The position numbers and the translations under genes were made by a program. Below are positions 46,321 through 55,488 of a stretch of 64,000 bases of DNA, piece after piece (the first letter of the stretch is position 1; the number at the start of each line of letters is the position of its first letter). The stretch comes from JADLHS01 sp020848635 (lineage in GTDB: Bacteria > Verrucomicrobiota > Verrucomicrobiia > Limisphaerales > JADLHS01). The notes beneath the pieces were generated by a model. It had not been told where the DNA came from, searched no databases, and saw only the letters and a program-made list of their open reading frames with translations. The stretch is from NCBI GenBank assembly GCA_037044975.1, contig JBAOIL010000038.1, forward strand, positions 62,001 through 126,000, in the 5' to 3' direction.

Positions 46321-48407
46321 GCTCTTCGTTCCCGAATACTTGCCAGAATGTCCGCCACGACTTCCGCCTTCGGCTTCGCGCCTTGCGGGCCGCCGTGGTG
46401 GAGACGCACGCTCACCGCGCCGGCTTCCATGTCGCGACCGCCGATGACGAGCATCGTGTGGACGCGCAATTGTTCCGCGTTGGAAATCTTCGCCTTGAAC
46501 GGCGTCGCGCTGAAGTCGGAATCCACGCGCACCATGTTCGCGCGCAGTTCGGCCACGATGGGCTTGGCGTAGTTGATCAACGCTTCGTCGTCGTTGAGCG
46601 TGATGACGCGCACCTGATCCGGCGCGAGCCAGAGCGGGAAGTTGCCCGCGTAATGCTCGATGAGGAACCCGATGAAGCGCTCATGCGTGCCGAGCGGCGC
46701 GCGATGGATGCAGAGCGGCGTCTTGTCCGTGTTATCGCGGTCGCGATAGACGAGGCCGAACTTGGCGGGCACGGCGAAGTCCACCTGGTTGGTGGCGATG
46801 GTGAATTCGCGGCCGATGGCGCTCCACACCTGCACGTCAATCTTCGGCCCGTAGAACGCCGCCTCGTTGGCGACCTCCACGTAGTTGATGCCGGATTCGA
46901 TCAACACCTTGCGCACCATGTCCTCGGTCTTCTTCCACAACTCCGGCTCGTTGACGTATTTCTTGCCCAGCCCTTCCGCCGCGTGCGTGCTGAAGCGCAT
47001 CTGATATTTTTCGAGGCCGAAGATTTTGAAATACTTCAGATACATGTCGTTCACGGCGCGGAACTCGTCGGCGAACTGCTCCTCGGTGCAATAGATGTGG
47101 GCGTCGTTCATGTTGAGCGAGCGCACGCGCATGAGGCCGAACAATTCGCCGCTCTGCTCGTAGCGATAGCAAGTGCCGTATTCCGCAAGGCGCAACGGCA
47201 AATCGCGGTAACTGTGCGGCTCAGCCGCAAAGATGCGGTGATGATGCGGACAGTTCATCGCTTTGAGGTAATAGCGCTCAATGTCCGCTAAACCGGCGAT
47301 TTGCTTTTCAACAGCTTCGAGCTCTTGAACAACCGGCAACATATTCGGAAAGTCGTCAACTCGGCTGATCGTTTCTGCAACGAGCTTTTCAAACATGTCC
47401 ACGCCCGGCCCGGCCCACTTCGGAATGAGGCTCGCCAGTTCCACATAACCAAAGTCGTTAAGCTGTTTCCTCAGCGCGTCTCGTCGCTTAGTGAGCTCGC
47501 CGCGTTTGCTGCTTTCTTCGCTCAGTTCCATCGGAGGAAACATTGACTCCGCATAATACGGCAAATGCCCAGAGGTTTGATACATTTTCTCCCGCGCCAG
47601 ATGCGGCGTGCGGACGCGAACGTAGCCGGCGGCAAATTCGGTTTCCTTGGCCAGCTTCTCCAGTTCCTCGACGAGCACCGTGCCCTTGGGCAACCACAGG
47701 GGCATGCCCGGCCCGACAAATTCGGTGTCAATCGCGAACAGCCCCATCTCCGCGCCGATCTTGCGATGGTCGCGGCGCTTGGCCTCCTCGAGCATCTTGA
47801 AATACTCGTCGAGCGCGGTCTTGTTCTTGAACGCCGTGCCGTAGATGCGCTGGAGCTGCGGGCCTTTTTCGTCGCCCTTGTAATACGCGGCGGCCACGCT
47901 GGTGAGCTTGAACGCACCGATGTTGCCCGTGCGCATCACGTGCGGCCCGGCGCAGAGGTCAATGAAATCGCCGTTCTTGAAATAGGAAATCGGCTCGCCC
48001 TCGGGAATCTGCTTGAGCAAATCCAGCTTGAACTTGGAGACTGCGTCTCGGCCTCCAAGCGAACCAAGGCGTCCGGCTTGTGCATCCGCCAAGGCGTGTT
48101 CCCGCGTCACGACAATTCGTTCAAAGGGATGGTTCGCCTTGATCTCCTTCTTCATCTCGGCCTCGATCTTCTCGAAATCTTCCGGCGAGATGCGATGGGT
48201 GCATTCGAGGTCGTAGTAAAAGCCATTTTCGACGGGCGGGCCGTAGGCGAATTGCGCGTCGGGCCAGAGCCGCAGGATGGCCGTGGCCATGACATGCGCG
48301 GCGGAATGTCGTATGCGCTCCAGCTCGGTCATCTTGGCGCGGTCGTCGAGCGTCTTGCGCTCGGGGTTGGGTTGTGAAGGTTGCTGCGGTTGATTTTCTT
48401 CAGCCAT
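46317..48407 (-). CDS. thrS: Threonyl-tRNA synthetase with catalytic-domain insertion, no TGS domain
   Basis: 696 residues. The N-terminal TGS domain (about 60 residues in E. coli ThrRS) is absent. The protein opens with the editing domain (HSAAHVM with His34/His38; DLCAGPHV with Cys152/His156). Catalytic class II core: motif 1 region (VRTPHLAREKMYQTSGHLPYY), zinc Cys386 (MNCPHHH), motif 2 (GTCYRYEQSGELFGLMRVR), zinc His437 (NDAHIYC), IHRAPLGTHERF and the anticodon domain. Between MFPPMEL and ERYYLKAMNCP lies an unusual ~80-residue insertion (residues ~295-376) predicted helical and coded by less GC-rich DNA. Confidence 0.95.
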   Translation of the reverse strand: MAEENQPQQPSQPNPERKTLDDRAKMTELERIRHSAAHVMATAILRLWPDAQFAYGPPVENGFYYDLECTHRISPEDFEKIEAEMKKEIKANHPFERIVVTREHALADAQAGRLGSLGGRDAVSKFKLDLLKQIPEGEPISYFKNGDFIDLCAGPHVMRTGNIGAFKLTSVAAAYYKGDEKGPQLQRIYGTAFKNKTALDEYFKMLEEAKRRDHRKIGAEMGLFAIDTEFVGPGMPLWLPKGTVLVEELEKLAKETEFAAGYVRVRTPHLAREKMYQTSGHLPYYAESMFPPMELSEESSKRGELTKRRDALRKQLNDFGYVELASLIPKWAGPGVDMFEKLVAETISRVDDFPNMLPVVQELEAVEKQIAGLADIERYYLKAMNCPHHHRIFAAEPHSYRDLPLRLAEYGTCYRYEQSGELFGLMRVRSLNMNDAHIYCTEEQFADEFRAVNDMYLKYFKIFGLEKYQMRFSTHAAEGLGKKYVNEPELWKKTEDMVRKVLIESGINYVEVANEAAFYGPKIDVQVWSAIGREFTIATNQVDFAVPAKFGLVYRDRDNTDKTPLCIHRAPLGTHERFIGFLIEHYAGNFPLWLAPDQVRVITLNDDEALINYAKPIVAELRANMVRVDSDFSATPFKAKISNAEQLRVHTMLVIGGRDMEAGAVSVRLHHGGPQGAKPKAEVVADILASIRERRA

Positions 48408-48420
48408 AAAATTTTATTTC

Positions 48421-48490
48421 TGTAGCTGCACTCGTGAGAGTGCGGCAATTTATTCTGCAAGTCAGCCGCGTTCTCACGAACGCAGCTACA
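48421..48490. repeat. REP-like inverted pair upstream of thrS
   Basis: A 26-base arm (48421-48446) and an inverted arm (48465-48490) with outer ends TGTAGCTGC and GCAGCTACA. Each arm has its own hairpin: GCACTC-GTGA-GAGTGC and GCGTTC-TCAC-GAACGC. The arms differ at four positions and all four are compensated within their own stem, so the fold is conserved rather than the letters. It ends 13 bases upstream of the thrS start. Confidence 0.75.
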
Positions 48491-48500
48491 ATTGTTTCAA

Positions 48501-48536
48501 TAAACAAAAACGCCCCGGACTCGCGGTCTGAGGCGT
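48501..48536 (-). terminator. Terminator or attenuator before thrS
   Basis: On the minus strand an ACGCC..GGCGT stem with an inner GAC..GTC pairing, followed by TTTTTGTTTATT. It ends the DUF4097 transcript or acts as an attenuator in a thrS leader. Confidence 0.7.
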
Positions 48537-48543
48537 GGGCGTC

Positions 48544-48644
48544 CATCTCCTCGGGAGATGAACGCTAAATCGTTGGGGTGGTCTGATGCTTTGGTTTGCC
48601 GAGCACGCCAGCAGGCTAGGGAAGCCCGTTGCGCATGGCAAACC
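48544..48644 (-). ncRNA. Candidate structured leader between the DUF4097 gene and thrS
   Basis: Read on the minus strand: an 8-bp closing stem GGTTTGCC/GGCAAACC (48644-48637 and 48600-48593) around 36 bases. A tight hairpin CATCTCC-CGA-GGAGATG follows (48560-48544), then the T-run terminator. Order and spacing suggest a folded leader for thrS. I could not match it to a known riboswitch or T-box (the TGG before ACCGCG is missing). Confidence 0.35.
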
Positions 48645-48656
48645 GATTCTGGCTGG

Positions 48657-49667
48657 CTAGCGCTTGTGCAACCGGACACTGCCGCCGCTGGTGTGGGCGG
48701 TAATGAGCGGGCCGCCGCCGTTTATCTTGCCGCGCAGTTCATTTTTCTGCGGTTCGCCTTGAACCACCGAAACAATCGGAAGATCGGTTGTTACCCGGCC
48801 ACCGCTCGTTCGGAGGTCCACGTCCACGGCGAATTTTTCGTCCAACGCGACCGTGATGCTCCCGCCGGAGGACTTGAAGGAGCATTCGCCCGTGGGCGGT
48901 TCGAGGAATTCGGCGGTAATGCTGCCGCCGGAAGTCGCGGCCTCCATCGAACCCTTGAGGCCCGCGAGATCCATGCTGCCACCTGCAGTCTTCAGGACGG
49001 ATTTGCCGGTGACTTTATCGGCGCGAATCGAGCCGCCGGAGGTTTTCCCGGTGAGGTCGCCTTCGATCCCGCCCAAGTTCAAACTACCGCCGGAAGTACT
49101 GAGCTCCACCCGGCCCTTGCACCCGGCGACCGTAATGCTGCCGCCGCTGGTGTGGCCGGACAGCGGTCCTTCAATTTTGGTGAAATTCAGGCTGCCGCCG
49201 GAACTCGCCGCCAGCACCTTGCCGGTCAACCCGGCTACGTTGACACTGCCCCCCGCGGTCTTGAGATCCACGTCGAACTGACGGGGCAGGGTGATGAGGA
49301 ATTTCACCTGCAACTGCGGAGAGCGGCCAAACCAGCCAGCCGGCTTCTCGCCTTTGAATTCAGCGCGAACTTCGAGCTTGTGGCCGTCCTGCGTGGTGGT
49401 GACCACGTGATCTTGCAGGGTCTTTTCGGCTTTCGCCCGACTCCCGCCCGCCTTGCGGATGACCTCAATGTCCACGGATTCGCGGTCTGCGGTCTTGATC
49501 TCGATGGCGCCGCGATCCACCGCGACAACAAGCTGGCCGCCGGGCTGAACTGGAAACGATTTGGTGATCTTGGCTTCAACTTCGGCGGTAGCCGTAACGG
49601 TGACCAAAGTGAGCAACGCCGCGCCAATGATCCGCGCTTTCGACTGGAAGAGGAGTTTTGAGTTCAT
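48657..49667 (-). CDS. DUF4097-type secreted beta-repeat protein
   Basis: 336 residues: signal peptide (ARIIGAALLTLVTVTATA), then ten short repeats around (T/S)(S/A)GGS, for example KTAGGSVNVAG, ASSGGSLNFTK, HTSGGSITVAG, STSGGSLNLGG and KTAGGSMDLAG, about 19-20 residues apart. These form a right-handed beta-helix or stacked strands (adhesin-like DUF4097 fold). Function is unknown; probably periplasmic or surface exposed. It is upstream of thrS on the same strand but separated by a terminator. Confidence 0.82.
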   Translation of the reverse strand: MNSKLLFQSKARIIGAALLTLVTVTATAEVEAKITKSFPVQPGGQLVVAVDRGAIEIKTADRESVDIEVIRKAGGSRAKAEKTLQDHVVTTTQDGHKLEVRAEFKGEKPAGWFGRSPQLQVKFLITLPRQFDVDLKTAGGSVNVAGLTGKVLAASSGGSLNFTKIEGPLSGHTSGGSITVAGCKGRVELSTSGGSLNLGGIEGDLTGKTSGGSIRADKVTGKSVLKTAGGSMDLAGLKGSMEAATSGGSITAEFLEPPTGECSFKSSGGSITVALDEKFAVDVDLRTSGGRVTTDLPIVSVVQGEPQKNELRGKINGGGPLITAHTSGGSVRLHKR

Positions 49668-49924
49668 GGTTCAATTAAAGGTTCGCAACCACACGCCGAG
49701 GCACGTCACAAAACCGTCCGGCAGAGGCCTCAAGGATACGACCCGCGAAGGACTGGTTTTGTTTCAAGTTTCTTTCCGGCCGATGGCCTATGGTCGCAAG
49801 CGGGTGGGAATAAACTGGTTCAAACACCATTCCCGGAGTCCGCCGATCGCGCATTTCAAGTAACCAGGAACCTAGAATCGAGGCTTTCCAAACGCGCCCG
49901 GCTTACTATTTTGGGCGCAAACTT

Positions 49925-50722
49925 ATGAACGATGACAGCTCGGAAACGAACAATCTCAGCCGCCGGGGGTTTCTGAAAACTTCCGGCTTGGCGCTCGGTG
50001 CCGCCGGTCTGGCGACCGCAACTTCCGCCGAAGCCGCGCCATGGCTTTCCTTGGGACGTAACCTGATTGCGAAGAAAGAGGTGGTTCTGTTTCAGGGCGA
50101 CTCGATCACGGATGCCGGTCGGAGTCGGGACAAAGACAAGTCGGGAACGCCCAACAACCAACCTGGGTTGGGCAATGGTTACGCCTGGCTGGCGGCGGCG
50201 GAGTTGCTCGTGGACCGGCCGGACGACGAGCTGAGGATTTTCAATCGTGGCATTAGCGGTCACAAAGTGTTTCAGCTTGCTGACCGTTGGCAGGCCGATT
50301 GCCTCGATCTGAAGCCGAATCTGCTCAGCATTCTGATCGGCGTAAATGACATCTGGCACTCGCTGGATCCGAAACTCGCTTACAAAGGCACGGTGGAGAT
50401 TTATGAGCGCGATTTTCACGCGCTCCTCGCACGGACCAAGCAGGCCTTGCCGAAGGTGAAACTCGTCATCTGCGAGCCGTTTGTGCTGCGTTGCGGGGCG
50501 GTCAACGACAAGTGGTTTCCGTTATTCGACCAGTATCGCGCCGCGGCGAAGCGGGTTGCGGAATCGCAGCACGCGACGTTTGTGCCATACCAAACCATGT
50601 TCGATGAAGCGGTGAAATATGCCCCGCCGGAACACTGGGCCGGCGACGGGGTGCATCCGAGCCCGGCGGGTGCTTCGCTGATGGCGTACTTCTGGTTGAA
50701 AGCCGTCAGCGGCAAACGGTGA
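49925..50722 (+). CDS. SGNH/GDSL hydrolase with Tat signal
   Basis: 265 residues. Tat signal LSRRGFLKTSGLALGAAGLA, then the SGNH blocks: Ser in VLFQGDSITDAG, Gly in NRGISGHKV, Asn in ILIGVNDIWHS and Asp-His in GDGVHPSPAGA. These enzymes are esterases or acetylesterases, often deacetylating sugars or xylan in polysaccharide-degrading bacteria. It is the only plus-strand gene in this stretch and faces the phosphodiesterase gene convergently. Confidence 0.9.
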   Translation: MNDDSSETNNLSRRGFLKTSGLALGAAGLATATSAEAAPWLSLGRNLIAKKEVVLFQGDSITDAGRSRDKDKSGTPNNQPGLGNGYAWLAAAELLVDRPDDELRIFNRGISGHKVFQLADRWQADCLDLKPNLLSILIGVNDIWHSLDPKLAYKGTVEIYERDFHALLARTKQALPKVKLVICEPFVLRCGAVNDKWFPLFDQYRAAAKRVAESQHATFVPYQTMFDEAVKYAPPEHWAGDGVHPSPAGASLMAYFWLKAVSGKR

Positions 50723-50734
50723 AGCGCGGGGCGG

Positions 50735-51541
50735 TCAGTTTGATTCGCTCCGGAGAAACTTTTCAACGCCGGCCAGATTGTCGGTGTTGATCAGGTCCAC
50801 GTCCGCCGCCCGCATGGCCCGCCAGAAGGTTTCGTTGTCGGGTGCGCCCCAAAAGCGGACGCGGCGGCCTTGGGCGTGGGCTTTCGCCACAATTTCACCC
50901 AGTTTTTTTTGCTCCCCTTTCGGCATCGGGCCCACGCCCGACCAGGTGAAATGCATCTTCCAATCCGCACTGATCCACGGAATCAACGTCGCCGGCGCGG
51001 TTGAATCCAGGTCGGTTAGCAGCCCATCGTAACCCGCATAGCCCGTCGTCTCCCCGGCGAACATCGCTTTGGCGCGACTGCCCGAAATGACAATCGTGAT
51101 GGCGTTGGTCTGTTTCACGCCGTCGCGGAACGTGGTGAGCAAGTCAGCATAATTGGTGAGCACCCCGCGCAGGAGCGGATAAATTTGTTGCCAGTCCGAT
51201 TTAAGATCAATCAACAGGGTGAACTCCGGGCCGCCGGCGAAAACGCGCCCGCCATTGCGCTGCACTCGTTCACGTAGCGGGTCGAGGTAAAGCGCCTGCA
51301 GCGTGCGTTCCGGTTTCACCTGGCTGCGGTTGTGGGCTACCAGGAGCCGGCCATTGACGAGATAGATGTCCGCTTCCACGCCGCAAAAGCCGTGGTCGAG
51401 GGCGTCGAGCAACGGACGGGGGTGCTCGTAATCGTTGTGCGCATGGGCATGAATCAAAGGTTCGTTGCCGGCAAACACCGGCGTGACCACCAGCCCAAGC
51501 CAGAATCCAAAAAGCGTTCGCGTGGAAAAACTCAGTGCCAT
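50735..51541 (-). CDS. Secreted glycerophosphodiester phosphodiesterase/PI-PLC-like protein
   Basis: 268 residues from ATG 51541: signal peptide (FSTRTLFGFWLGLVVTPVFA) and a TIM-barrel phosphodiesterase-like domain with IHAHAHNDYEHPRPLLDALDHGFCGVEADIYL, where His-Asn and Glu-Asp sit as in GDPD enzymes. LLVAHNRSQ and a C-terminal RVRFWGAPDNETFWRAM follow. It resembles the 'altered inheritance'/PI-PLC-like group rather than classic GlpQ. The exact substrate is unknown. Confidence 0.78.
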   Translation of the reverse strand: MALSFSTRTLFGFWLGLVVTPVFAGNEPLIHAHAHNDYEHPRPLLDALDHGFCGVEADIYLVNGRLLVAHNRSQVKPERTLQALYLDPLRERVQRNGGRVFAGGPEFTLLIDLKSDWQQIYPLLRGVLTNYADLLTTFRDGVKQTNAITIVISGSRAKAMFAGETTGYAGYDGLLTDLDSTAPATLIPWISADWKMHFTWSGVGPMPKGEQKKLGEIVAKAHAQGRRVRFWGAPDNETFWRAMRAADVDLINTDNLAGVEKFLRSESN

Positions 51542-51860
51542 ATCCGGATTTTCAGCCAACGGGGTTTGGTTTGGCAAATACAATACAATACTGGCCGGGG
51601 AGGGCTTTGATTGCGTCCGGACAATTTGACGAATTAGTGACCTGAATCGTCCTATCACAATTTTTGCACGGAGAATTGCAAAAGGCGACTAGCCGCGCCA
51701 TGCTCGCTCCCGGAACATGACGCTGCGACGGACCTTCGGGGAAGAAACAACTTGGATGAGCCAAACCACGCTCGGACAAGGGGACTGCAATCCAGATTTA
51801 AATGCCCCGCAAATTCTGCGCGCCAAGCGAATGCGTCATTAACCGGGTAACCTTGTAAGT
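51542..51860. other. Promoter region of the propionate operon
   Basis: 319 bases with no supported gene, between the minus-strand phosphodiesterase and the first gene of the 12-kb propionate operon. A possible promoter with TTGACG near 51627 and TCCTAT about 18 bases later lies upstream; this is a weak by-eye match. Confidence 0.35.
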
Positions 51861-53355
51861 ATGAAACCAGTTCTGTTCAACAACACCGTCCTGCGGGACG
51901 GCCATCAATCCATGGCGGCCACGCGCATGGCGACTGCCTCAATGCTCGAGCCCGCACCCATTCTCGACGAGATGGGCTTTGCCGGCTTGGAGACCTGGGG
52001 CGGCGCGACGATTGATTCCTGCCTGCGCTACCTGAATGAAAATCCCTTCGATCGCTTGCGCACGTTGAAGAAGATCGCCCCCAAGACGCCGCAACTCATG
52101 CTGTTGCGCGGCCAGAACATCGTGCAGTACGCGAGCTTCCCCGATGACGTGGTGGAAACTTTCGTTCGCCTCACTTGCGAAAACGGGCAGGACATCCTCC
52201 GCATTTTCGACGCATTGAACGACGTGCGGAATCTGCAGACCGCGATCAAGGCGACCAAAAAATATGGTAAGCACGCCCGCGGCGAGTTGTGCTACACGAT
52301 CAGCCCCGTTCATACGGTCGCGAACTTCGTGAAAATGGGGGTCGAACTGGAGAAAATGGGCTGCGACTCCATCGGCATCAAAGACATGTCCGGCATCATC
52401 CAGCCGCAAATTGCCTATCACATGGTCAAGGAGTTGAAGGGCAAGATCGGCATCCCGATCACGTTGCACACGCATGACACCGCCGGGCTTGGCGCGGCCA
52501 GTTATCTCGCCGCAATTGATGCCGGCGTGGATTGCGTCGAGGTTTCGATTGTTCCGTTCGCGAACGGCACCTCGCAACCCGACACGCAACGGATGCTGGC
52601 CTTGCTCGAAGGCCATCCCCGTTGCCCGAAGTTCGACACCGAGAAGCTCGCGAAGCTGCGCGACTATTTTGAGGGCGTTTACAAGGAGCTTTCCAAGTTC
52701 ACCAGCCCGGCCAACGAGCGCGTGGACAGCGACATCCTGATTTATCAAGTGCCCGGCGGCATGCTCTCCAACTTCCGGACGCAGCTCAAGGAACAGGGCA
52801 TGAGTGACAAGTTCGACGCCGTGCTGAAGGAAATTCCCGATCGTCCGGGAGGCGCTGGGCTGGATTCCGCTGGTCACGCCCACGTCGCAGATCGTTGGCA
52901 CGCAGGCGATGATGAATGTGAAGTTCGGCCGCTGGAAAATGGTCTGCCAGCCCGCCCAGGACATCGCGCTCGGCAAGTATGGGCTGACGCCCGGCCCGAT
53001 TGATTCCAACGTGCTGGCTCAGGTGGAAAAGCAAACCGGCAAGAAGCGCGTCACCGATCGCCCGGCGGATTTGCTTGAACCAGGCATGGAGAAATACCGC
53101 AAGCAATGCGCGGAGAAAGGCCTGCCGACGAGCGACGAAATCGTCGTGCTGTTCGCGATGTTCCCGCAGCAGGTCGAAGAACTGATCAAACCCAAAGCCA
53201 CTCCGGCAAAGCCAGCCGCAGCCGCAGCGCCCGCGGCTCCGACGGCGGCTGCATCAACCGCGACCACCGCTCGCGCCGGTGGGCCGGGCAAGCATTTGTT
53301 CGTAACCGTCAACGGCACGCGCCATGATGTCACGGTGGAAACGCTCGAAGGCTGA
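51861..53355 (+). CDS. Transcarboxylase 5S-type subunit / pyruvate carboxyltransferase (frameshifted)
   Basis: About 498 codons. The carboxyltransferase TIM barrel starts LFNNTVLRDGHQSMAATRM and shows GLETWGGATIDSCLRYLNENPF, LMLLRGQNIVQY, IKDMSGIIQP with the carbamylated-Lys site, and ITLHTHDTAG (metal His pair). An extra G at 52838 (CCCGATC for CCCATC) shifts the frame; the rest reads ALGWIPLVTPTSQIVGTQAM. After an Ala/Pro linker it stops at LFVTVNGTRHDVTVETLEG, where OadA-type proteins would enter the biotinyl domain. It moves a carboxyl group between biotin and pyruvate/oxaloacetate. First gene of the operon. Confidence 0.88.
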
Positions 53356-53357
53356 AC

Positions 53358-55488
53358 ATGAGCGCCAACGCTAAACCCAGACTACTCGCGGAGTTTCCGC
53401 CCGTGAGCTACGACGACTGGCGAAAGCTGGTCGAAGTCGAACTCAAGGGCGCTCCGTTCGACAAGAAGATGCTCTCGGCGACCTACGAGGGCATCACGCT
53501 CAAGCCGATTTATTGTCGCGCCGACGTGACGAACCTGCCGCATGTGAACTCGCTGCCGGGTTTCGCGCCCTATGTGCGCGGCGCGCGTGCGAGCGGCTAC
53601 GTGAAGGAATCGTGGGATGTTTCGCAGGAAATTGCCGTCGCCAGCCCGACGGAGTTCAATCACGCCGCGCGCAATTCAATCTCCCGAGGGCTGACCGCGT
53701 TGAACATGGTGCTCGATCGCGCGACGCGCAACGGTCACGACCCCGACTGGGCGGCGCCGGCCGATGTCGGCGGTGGCGGATTGTCCGTTGCCACCTTGGG
53801 GGATCTGGATCGCGCGCTGGAAGGCGTGGACTTGCACAAAACTTCGATCTTTGTCCGCTCGGGCGCCTCCGCGCTGCCGTTCGCCGCGTTGTTGCTGGCC
53901 CTCGCGAATAAGCGGAAGAAGCCAGCGGCCGGCCTTTGTGGTTGCATTGAGATGGATCCGCTCGGCGTGCTGGCACATGAAGGAAAGTTGCCGCAATCGG
54001 TGGCCAGTGCGTATGGCGAAATGGCGGCGCTCACCGGCTGGGCGGTTGTCAACGCGCCGCAGTTGCAAACCATCTGTGTTCACAGCCGTGCCTGGCACGA
54101 GTCCGGTGGCAGCGCGGTGCAGGAACTTGCGTTTCACGCTTGCGACCGGCGTCGAGTATCTCCGCCAACTCAACCAGCTGGGGCTGGACGTCAATACCAC
54201 CGCGCCGCGAATTCGTTTTGCCGTCACCGTCGGCACGAATTTCTTCATGGAAATCGCGAAGTTGCGCGCGTTACGCCTGCTTTGGTCGCGGGCCGTTGCC
54301 GCGGCGGGCGGCGATGCGACCGCACAAAAAATTTCCCTGCACGTCCGTACGTCGCAATGGAACAAATCCGTCGTGGATCCCTACAATAATCTCCTGCGCG
54401 CCACTGTCGAAGCCTTCGCCGGTGTGCTGGGCGGCTGCGACAGCATGCAGGTCGGCGCGTTCGACGAGGTGCTGCGCATGCCGGACGACTTCAGCCTGCG
54501 CGTCGCGCGGAATACGCAATTAGTGCTGCAAAAGGAGTGTGATCTCAATCACGTCATTGATCCCGCCGGCGGTTCGTGGTTTGTCGAAAGTGTGACCGCT
54601 GAACTCGCCACGCGCGTCTGGGGGTTGTTCCAGGAGGTGGAAAAAGAAGGTGGAATGGAAGCGGCCTTGCGCGCCGGAGTGCCGCAAAAGGCTGTGGGCG
54701 AAACCGCACTGAAGAAGATCAAGGCGGTGACGAGCCGCCGGGATTCCATCGTGGGGGTCAATCAATACGCCAATCCAAAAGAGCAGCCCTTGGAACAGCC
54801 GGCGATGGACACCAAGGCGTTCCACAAACGCCGCGTGCAACAGGTGGCATCGCACCGGACGTCGCTCGAGGACGCCGAAAATCAGATCACCCTCGGCCGA
54901 TTGGCGCGCGTTATCGGACTCAAAGGGCCGGAACTTTTTGACGCGTGCGTGGCGGCGGTGACTGCCGGCGCAACGCTCGGGGAAGTGACCCGCGCCCTTC
55001 GGATCAATGATTCGCCCTGCGCGCCGATCACGCCGGTTTGTCTCACCCGCGCCGCGGCGACGATGGAACGTTTGCGCGCCGCCACGAATCGTCAGCCCCA
55101 GCGTCCGCAGGTTTTCCTGTGCAACATGGGCGCGCTCAAGGAGCACAAGGCGCGGGCCGACTTCTCAAGCGGATTCTTCAGCGTGGGTGGTTACGAGGTG
55201 GTTTCGCCCGCGGGCTTCAAGACCCCCGCGGCGGCGATGGAGGCGTTTGCCAAATCGAACGCCCGGATCGCAGTGATTTGCTCGACGGATGAACATTATC
55301 CCGCGTTGGTCCCGGTGTTGGCGGCCGGGATTCGCGCCCAAAGACCGGAGGCGGTCATCGTGCTCGCGGGCTTCCCGCCGGAGCAGATTGAAGCGCACAA
55401 GCAGGCGGGCGTGGATGAGTTCATCCATCTCCGCGCGGACGCGCTGGAAGTGCTATCGAGAATTCACGCCAAGCTGGGGATTGCCTGA
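53358..55488 (+). CDS. mutA: Methylmalonyl-CoA mutase small (alpha-like) subunit (frameshifted)
   Basis: About 710 codons starting MSANAKPRLLAEFPPVSYDDW. A TIM-barrel region follows (YEGITLKPIYCRADV, LPGFAPYVRGARASGY, TVGTNFFMEIAKLRALRLLW, HVRTSQWNKSVVDPYNNLLR), then a B12-fold domain (VFLCNMGALKEHKARADF...VIVLAGFPPEQ). The cobalamin DxHxxG motif is missing, as expected for the non-catalytic subunit. One extra C at 54135 (TTTCACG for TTTACG) breaks the frame. Its stop overlaps the large-subunit start (TGATG), so the pair is co-translated. Confidence 0.9.

Noticed and set aside
45067..46572. 501-codon plus-strand frame across the channel and thrS genes
   Set aside because: Crosses the boundary of two convincing minus-strand genes and shows no family features.
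48593..48644. c-di-GMP-I riboswitch suggested by GGCAAACC
   Set aside because: The second conserved block (GACGCAAAGCC) and the tetraloop-receptor arrangement are absent.
48501..48660. T-box riboswitch before thrS
   Set aside because: ACCGCG is present but the preceding TGG bulge that pairs with the tRNA end is missing, and no stem I motifs were found.
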